This document shows positions 5,715 through 9,282 of a stretch of 9,282 bases of DNA, piece by piece (positions within the stretch are counted from its first letter, which is position 1; each line of letters starts with the position of its first letter). The position numbers were made by a program, and so were the translations under genes. The DNA lies in the NCBI GenBank assembly GCA_022572105.1, contig JACZWN010000143.1, positions 1-9,282 on the forward strand, written 5' to 3'. Under the pieces are notes generated by a model. That model saw only the letters and a program-made list of their open reading frames with translations. It had not been told where the DNA came from and did no database searches. This DNA is from Pseudomonadota bacterium (GTDB lineage Bacteria; Pseudomonadota; Alphaproteobacteria; Kiloniellales; J153).

Positions 5715-6668
5715 TTAGCCGGCCTCGGCCAACCTGGCCGCGCGCGCGGCGCGCAGGCGCGCGAAGTCCTCGCCGGCGTGGTAGGAGGAGCGCGTCAGCG
5801 GCGTGGCCGAGACCATCAGGAAGCCGCGGGCGTAGGCCTGGGCTTCGTACGCCTTGAATTCCTCGGGCGTGACGAAGCGCTCGACGGTGAGGTGCTTGGG
5901 CGTCGGCTGCAGGTACTGGCCGATGGTCAGGAAATCCACCTCCGAGGTGCGCAGGTCGTCCATCACGCCAAGCACCTCGTCCTCGGTCTCGCCTAGGCCG
6001 ACCATGATGCCCGACTTGGTGAACAGCGCCGGATCGATCGCCTTGACCCGCCGGTGCAGGCGAATCGAATGCCCGTAGTCGGCGCCGGGCCTGACCGGAC
6101 GGTAGAGCCGCGGCACGGTCTCCAGGTTGTGGTTGAAGACGTCGGGCCGGGCCGCGACCACGACCTCGAGCGCGCCCGCCTTGCGCAGGAAGTCCGGGGT
6201 CAGCACCTCGATGGTGGTGGCTGGCGTGGCCTCGCGGATCGCCCCGATGACCGCGGCGAAGTGGGCCGCGCCGCCGTCGTCGAGATCGTCGCGGTCGACC
6301 GAGGTGATGACCACGTGCTGGAGCCCGAGGCGCTTGACCGCGGCGCCGACGTTGGTCGGCTCGAAGGGGTCCAGCGCGCCGGGCCTGCCGGTCGCCACGT
6401 TGCAGAAGCCGCAGGCGCGGGTGCAGACCCCGCCCATGATCATCATGGTGGCGTGGCCCTTGGCCCAGCACTCGCCGATGTTGGGGCAGGCGGCCTCCTC
6501 GCAGACCGTGTGCAGGTTGTGCTCGCGGACGATGCGCCGGGTCTCGTGGTACGCGCGGCTGACCGGCGCCTTGACCCGAATCCAGGCCGGCTTGCGCTTG
6601 ACCGGATTGTCCGGCTTGTGCGCCTTCTCCGGGTGGCGCGGGCGCTGATTTTCGCTGGTGACAGCCAT
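5715..6668 (-). CDS. lipA: Lipoyl synthase
   Basis: A radical SAM enzyme that inserts two sulfurs into protein-bound octanoyl groups, making the lipoyl cofactor of pyruvate dehydrogenase and related complexes. Numbered from the TTG at 6671, the auxiliary cluster motif is CEEAACPNIGEC (C57, C62, C68), the SAM cluster motif is CTRACGFC (C83, C87, C90), and the C-terminal RSSY (294-297) provides the serine ligand of the auxiliary cluster. Other conserved parts are TSVDRDDLDDGG (123-134), VFNHNLET (178-185) and SGIMVGLGET (220-229). All key residues are present and the length of about 317 is typical. The ATG at 6668 is preferred over the TTG at 6671 because AGGGG lies seven bases before it. It is co-oriented with lpd and coq10, but a repeat element separates it from lpd. 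Confidence 0.97.
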   Translation of the reverse strand: MAVTSENQRPRHPEKAHKPDNPVKRKPAWIRVKAPVSRAYHETRRIVREHNLHTVCEEAACPNIGECWAKGHATMMIMGGVCTRACGFCNVATGRPGALDPFEPTNVGAAVKRLGLQHVVITSVDRDDLDDGGAAHFAAVIGAIREATPATTIEVLTPDFLRKAGALEVVVAARPDVFNHNLETVPRLYRPVRPGADYGHSIRLHRRVKAIDPALFTKSGIMVGLGETEDEVLGVMDDLRTSEVDFLTIGQYLQPTPKHLTVERFVTPEEFKAYEAQAYARGFLMVSATPLTRSSYHAGEDFARLRAARAARLAEAG

Positions 6669-6675
6669 CAAGTCA

Positions 6676-6680
6676 CCCCT
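6676..6680 (-). promoter_or_regulatory. Ribosome binding site of lipA
   Basis: On the minus strand AGGGG (6680-6676) is seven bases before ATG 6668 and only four before TTG 6671. Spacing favours the ATG. Confidence 0.5.
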
Positions 6681-6700
6681 AGCCTATAAAGTTCAAATTT

Positions 6701-6868
6701 AACCACAGAGACACAGAGGCACAGAGAAACAAAAAATCCCCCAACACAAAGACACAAAGAACACAAAGAACGTTGCTGCGCGCGATGCGCGCTAAACCAC
6801 GTTTCTTCGTGACCTGGAGTCTTCGTGGTTTCTTCGTTTTTTCTCTGTGTCTCTGTGTCTCTGTGGTT
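6701..6868. repeat. CACAGAG/CACAAAG-rich inverted-repeat element
   Basis: The outer arms AACCACAGAGACACAGAG... (6701-6728) and its complement (6841-6868) match at 27 of 28 positions. Between them are three CACAAAG units (6745-6751, 6753-6759, 6762-6768), a GCGCGC-GAT-GCGCGC hairpin (6778-6792), and an inner 8-bp inverted pair AAACCACG/CGTGGTTT (6794-6801, 6824-6831) holding CTTCGTG units. Composition is far more AT-rich than the flanks. From memory, repeats of this kind occur in intergenic DNA of many unrelated bacteria and are often misread as short proteins starting NHRDTETQR. No transposase is present; it could be a small non-autonomous element. It fills most of the roughly 245-bp gap between lpd and lipA, which otherwise holds only the lipA start signals and a tandem duplication. 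Confidence 0.85.
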
Positions 6869-6888
6869 CACTTTATTTTCCTGAAATT

Positions 6889-6920
6889 CCCGGATGCAAT
6901 TAGACCCGGATGCAATTAGA
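6889..6920. repeat. Perfect 16-bp tandem duplication across the lpd stop codon
   Basis: CCCGGATGCAATTAGA occurs at 6889-6904 and again, directly abutting and identical, at 6905-6920. The lpd stop codon (6918-6916 on the minus strand) and part of the last codon lie inside the right copy, so the left copy is a duplicated gene end. Nothing is disrupted. Confidence 0.95.
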
Positions 6921-8328
6921 AGTGTATCGCCCGGCCGTAGGCGTCAAGCACGGACTCGTGCATCATCTCCGAGAGCGTCGGGTGCGGGAACACCGTGCGC
7001 ATGAGGTCGGCCTCGGTGGTCTCGAGCTGCATGGCGACCGCGTAGCCCTGGATCAACTCGGTGACCTCGGCGCCGATCATGTGGGCGCCCAGCAGCTCGC
7101 CGGTTTTGGCGTCGAAGATGGTCTTGATCATGCCCTGCTCCTCGCCGAGTGCGATCGCCTTGCCGTTGCCCATGAAGGGGAAGCGCCCGACCTTGACCGC
7201 GCGTCCCGCCTCCTTGGCGGCGGCCTCGGTCAGGCCGATGCTGGCGACCTGGGGCTGGCAGTAGGTGCAGCCCGGGATGCGCCGGGTCTCGAGCGGGTGG
7301 GCGCCGCTCTCGCCGGCCAGCTTCTCGACGCAGATCACGCCCTCGTGGCTCGCCTTGTGGGCCAGCCAAGGCGGCCCGGTGAGGTCGCCGATGGCGAAGA
7401 CGCCGGGCTCGCCGGTCGCCATCCAGGGGTCGGTGACCACGTGGGTCTTCTCGACCTGGACGCCGGTGCCCTCGAGGCCCAGGTCCTCGACGTTGCCGAC
7501 GATGCCGACCGCCGAGATGACCCGCTCGACGGTGAGCTCGCGGGTCTCGCCGCCGGCCTCGATGGTGGCGGTCACCTGGTCCTTGCCTTTGTTCAGGGAT
7601 TTGACCGCGGCGCCGGTGAGGATCTTCATGCCCTGCTTCTCGAAGGCCTTGTGGGCGAAGGCGGAGATCTCCTCGTCCTCCACGGGCAGGATGCGCGGCA
7701 GGATCTCGACCACGGTGACCTCGGCGCCCATGGTCTGGTAGAAGCTCGCGAACTCGATGCCGATGGCGCCCGAGCCGACGACCAGGAGCGACTTGGGCGG
7801 GGCCGCGGGAACCAACGCCTCCTTGTAGGTCCAAACGAGCTCGCCGTCGGACTCGAGCCCGGGCAACTGGCGCGCGCGGGCGCCGCTGGCGAGCACCACG
7901 TACTTGGCGGTGAGATCCGCGACGCCCGTGCCGTCCTGGCTCACCTGGACCTTGCGCAAACTGCCCTGAGCGCCATCGAGCCGGCCGTGGCCGTCGAAGA
8001 CGCTCACCTTGTTCTTCTTGAGCAGGTGCTTGACCCCGCCCGACAGGCGCGCGGCGATCTTGCGCGAGCGCTTGACCACCTTGTCCAAATCGTAGGCCGC
8101 GCCCTCGACGCTCAGCCCATAGTCGCCGGCGTGCTGCATGTAGTGATAGATCTCGGCAGTGCGCAGCAGCGCCTTGGTCGGGATGCAGCCCCAGTTCAGG
8201 CAGATGCCGCCCAGGTGCTCGCGCTCGACCAGCGCGACCTTGCCGCCGAGCTGGGCGGCGCGGATCGCGGCCACGTAGCCGCCCGGGCCGCCGCCCAGGA
8301 CGATCAGGTCGAATTCGGTCTCGGCCAT
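6916..8328 (-). CDS. lpdA: Dihydrolipoyl dehydrogenase (E3)
   Basis: The FAD-dependent E3 subunit that reoxidises dihydrolipoyl groups of 2-oxoacid dehydrogenase complexes and passes electrons to NAD+. The 470-residue protein is complete: FAD-binding GGGPGGYVAA (12-21), redox disulfide in GGICLNWGCIPTK (C43, C48), NAD-binding VVGSGAIGIEFASFY (183-197), the second FAD contact GVFAIGDLTGPP (309-320), and the catalytic pair in HPHPTLSE (H449, E454). It has no N-terminal lipoyl domain, unlike some E3 proteins encoded with pdh genes. It begins 34 bases after the pdhC stop with a good AGGG (8341-8338) nine bases before the ATG. Position directly after pdhC indicates the pyruvate dehydrogenase E3. 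The stop codon lies in a 16-bp tandem duplication. Confidence 0.97.
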   Translation of the reverse strand: MAETEFDLIVLGGGPGGYVAAIRAAQLGGKVALVEREHLGGICLNWGCIPTKALLRTAEIYHYMQHAGDYGLSVEGAAYDLDKVVKRSRKIAARLSGGVKHLLKKNKVSVFDGHGRLDGAQGSLRKVQVSQDGTGVADLTAKYVVLASGARARQLPGLESDGELVWTYKEALVPAAPPKSLLVVGSGAIGIEFASFYQTMGAEVTVVEILPRILPVEDEEISAFAHKAFEKQGMKILTGAAVKSLNKGKDQVTATIEAGGETRELTVERVISAVGIVGNVEDLGLEGTGVQVEKTHVVTDPWMATGEPGVFAIGDLTGPPWLAHKASHEGVICVEKLAGESGAHPLETRRIPGCTYCQPQVASIGLTEAAAKEAGRAVKVGRFPFMGNGKAIALGEEQGMIKTIFDAKTGELLGAHMIGAEVTELIQGYAVAMQLETTEADLMRTVFPHPTLSEMMHESVLDAYGRAIHF

Positions 8329-8342
8329 GGCTCAGCACCCTC

Positions 8343-8378
8343 CCCTACGCCAGCATCGCCCCCTACAGCAGCATCGCC
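8343..8378. repeat. 18-bp tandem duplication across the pdhC stop codon
   Basis: CCCTACGCCAGCATCGCC (8343-8360) and CCCTACAGCAGCATCGCC (8361-8378) abut and differ at two adjacent bases. Read on the minus strand the right copy holds the last codons and TAG of pdhC; the left copy repeats them, giving a second in-frame TAG 18 bases later. The left copy reaches to the edge of the lpd ribosome binding site (8338-8341). Confidence 0.9.
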
Positions 8379-9282
8379 GGCGGGTATTCGATCAGCTTCT
8401 TGAAGGCGGCCAGGAATTCGGCGCCAAGCGCGCCGTCGACGACGCGGTGATCGACCGCCAGCGTGCAGCTCATGACGGTCGCCACGGCGAGCGCGCCGTC
8501 CTTGACCACCGGGCGCTGCTGGCCGGCGCCGACCGCCAGGATGCAACCCTGGGGCGGGGTGATGATGGCGGCGAACTCCCGGACCCCGAACATGCCCAGA
8601 TTGGAGACCGAGAAGCTGCCGCCCTGGTACTCCTCGGGCTTGAGCTTGCCCTCGCGCGCGCGCCCCGCCAGGTCCTTCATTTCGGCCGAGATGGTGGCCA
8701 AGCCCTTGGTCTCGGCGGCCTTGACGATCGGCGTGATGAGGCCGCCCGGGGTCGCCACCGCGACCGAGACATCGGCGTGCTGGTAGAGCAGAATCCCGGT
8801 CTCGTCGAAGGAGGCGTTGGCGCCGGGCACCTGCTTGAGGGCGAGTGCGGCGGCCCGGATCACGAAGTCGTTGACCGAGATCTTGGTGTCCTCGAAGCGG
8901 CCGTTCAGCTCCTTGCGCAGCTTCAGGAGCTCGTCGATCTCGCAGTCCACGGTCAGATAGAAGTGCGGCACCGTCTGCTTGGCCTCGGTGAGCCGGCGCG
9001 CGATGGTCTTGCGCATGGCGCTCAGCGGCTGCAGCTCGTAGGCCATGCCGAGCAGGTCGGCCAGTCGCGCGGCGGCGGCCTCGTCCTGCCGTTGTCGTTG
9101 CTGCTCCAGACCACTGATGATGGAACTCACCTCCCCCGCTTGCTGGGGCTTGAGCAGGGCCTGAGCCTGGCTGAGAACTGCCGGCTCCAGACCCAACCGC
9201 CGGGCAATGGCCAGGGCGTTGCTGCGACCGGGAATGCCCCATTGCAATTGGTAGGTGGGGGCCATGGTGGCCTCGTCAAAGG
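8363..9282 (-). CDS. pdhC: Pyruvate dehydrogenase E2 (dihydrolipoyl acetyltransferase) catalytic domain, joined in frame to a MutS2 fragment; open at window edge
   Basis: Numbering from the ATG at 9265, residues about 74-300 are an E2 acyltransferase domain of the alphaproteobacterial PDH type: ELQPLSAMRKTIARRLTEAK (77-96), PHFYLTVDCEIDELL (100-114), VNDFVIRAAALALK (131-144), SFSVSNLGMFGV (217-228), and the catalytic HRVVDG with H273 and D277. This domain transfers acetyl from lipoyl groups to coenzyme A. A normal PdhC has one lipoyl domain and one peripheral-subunit (E3-binding) domain before it. Both are missing. Residues 1-60 are instead MutS2 sequence, and the frame stays open upstream (codons F D E A T before the ATG) to the window end, so the ATG at 9265 is probably not a start. 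The gene precedes lpd as expected in a pdh operon. Without its N-terminal domains this E2 could not work in the usual way; a chimeric join is the likeliest cause. Confidence 0.85.
   Translation of the reverse strand, partial: FDEATMAPTYQLQWGIPGRSNALAIARRLGLEPAVLSQAQALLKPQQAGEVSSIISGLEQQRQRQDEAAAARLADLLGMAYELQPLSAMRKTIARRLTEAKQTVPHFYLTVDCEIDELLKLRKELNGRFEDTKISVNDFVIRAAALALKQVPGANASFDETGILLYQHADVSVAVATPGGLITPIVKAAETKGLATISAEMKDLAGRAREGKLKPEEYQGGSFSVSNLGMFGVREFAAIITPPQGCILAVGAGQQRPVVKDGALAVATVMSCTLAVDHRVVDGALGAEFLAAFKKLIEYPPAMLL
9083..9282 (-). pseudogene. Internal fragment of a MutS2-type protein fused to pdhC
   Basis: On the minus strand the frame reads F D E A T M, then APTYQLQWGIPGRSNALAIA, then RRLGLEPAVLSQAQALL and EVSSIISGLEQQRQRQ. 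This is the stretch at the end of the MutS2 ATPase domain (compare the known FDxxTLxPTYKLLxGVPGRSNAxxIxxRLGL of MutS2 proteins) leading into its coiled-coil arm (IxxLExQRxxQE). The WGIPGRSNALAIAxRLGL wording is most like cyanobacterial MutS2. The Walker motifs would lie further upstream, outside the window; the Smr nuclease domain is lost. By hand count there are about 10 CpG in 192 bases here, against 8 in 60 bases at 8641-8700 within the E2 domain, so the segment differs from its neighbour. The join falls between about 9044 and 9085, in an alanine-rich GCGGCGGCGG stretch. Confidence 0.8.

Noticed and set aside
6745..6768. CACAAAG units as a small CRISPR-like array
   Set aside because: Units are 7 bp with 1-2 bp between them, far from repeat-spacer dimensions, and no cas genes are present.
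6668..6871. Minus-strand 67-codon frame beginning MNHRDTETQRK
   Set aside because: It is a translation of the CACAGAG inverted-repeat element; the peptide simply reflects the repeat units, and such annotations are a known artefact.
8341..8378. Tiny ORF ATG-CTG-GCG-TAG between pdhC and lpd as a leader peptide
   Set aside because: It is a by-product of the 18-bp duplication of the pdhC end and is only three codons long with no ribosome binding site of its own.
6910..8403. Long plus-strand open frame of 497 codons antisense to lpd
   Set aside because: It mirrors lpd codon by codon in GC-rich DNA, has a low-complexity product rich in Gly, Asp, Ala and Leu, and no recognisable domain. The opposite strand encodes a complete, motif-perfect E3 enzyme.

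Overview
The window looks like part of a high-GC alphaproteobacterial chromosome, Rhodospirillales-like or a relative. That placement rests on gene content and order, not on a search. The signs are a fused ispDF gene, a dusB (nifR3) gene whose stop overlaps the start of a gene that should be ntrB, and a pdhC-lpd-lipA-coq10 series. All are established alphaproteobacterial patterns. Most of the window is dense housekeeping sequence with very few spare bases.

Layout. At the left edge, on the minus strand, are 13 codons of a probable ntrB, then dusB (tRNA dihydrouridine synthase), then a CcsA/YpjD-type membrane protein. A 100-bp divergent spacer (1929-2028) separates these from a compact plus-strand operon: ispDF, pgpA, cinA (pncC type), a CPBP-family membrane protease and a 65-codon ORF. 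Three of its junctions are stop/start overlaps (GTGA at 3282, TGATG at 3765, GTGA at 5023) and the fourth is 6 bp. This operon converges, with 10 bp between stops, on a minus-strand series that reads, in transcription order, pdhC, lpd, lipA, coq10. A foreign-looking AT-richer repeat of about 170 bp lies between lpd and lipA.

Function. The right half supplies pyruvate dehydrogenase parts (E2 catalytic domain and E3), the lipoyl synthase needed to lipoylate such complexes, and a ubiquinone-binding START-domain protein. The left half covers tRNA modification, isoprenoid precursor synthesis, phosphatidylglycerol synthesis and pyridine nucleotide salvage.

The strongest anomaly is at the right edge. 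The pdhC reading frame has no lipoyl or E3-binding domain. In their place, in frame and open to the window end, is a piece of a MutS2 protein, from just before its PTYxLxWGIPGRSNA motif. The flank resembles a cyanobacterial-type mutS2 and is much poorer in CpG. The likeliest cause is a chimeric join (misassembly or recombination scar); a real fusion would be remarkable. Smaller curiosities are short tandem duplications lying across the stop codons of both pdhC and lpd, a 12-bp triplicate inside the IspD domain, and the CACAGAG-rich inverted-repeat element. I see no tRNA, rRNA, CRISPR array, intact insertion sequence or prophage, and nothing I would call a new defence or metabolic system.
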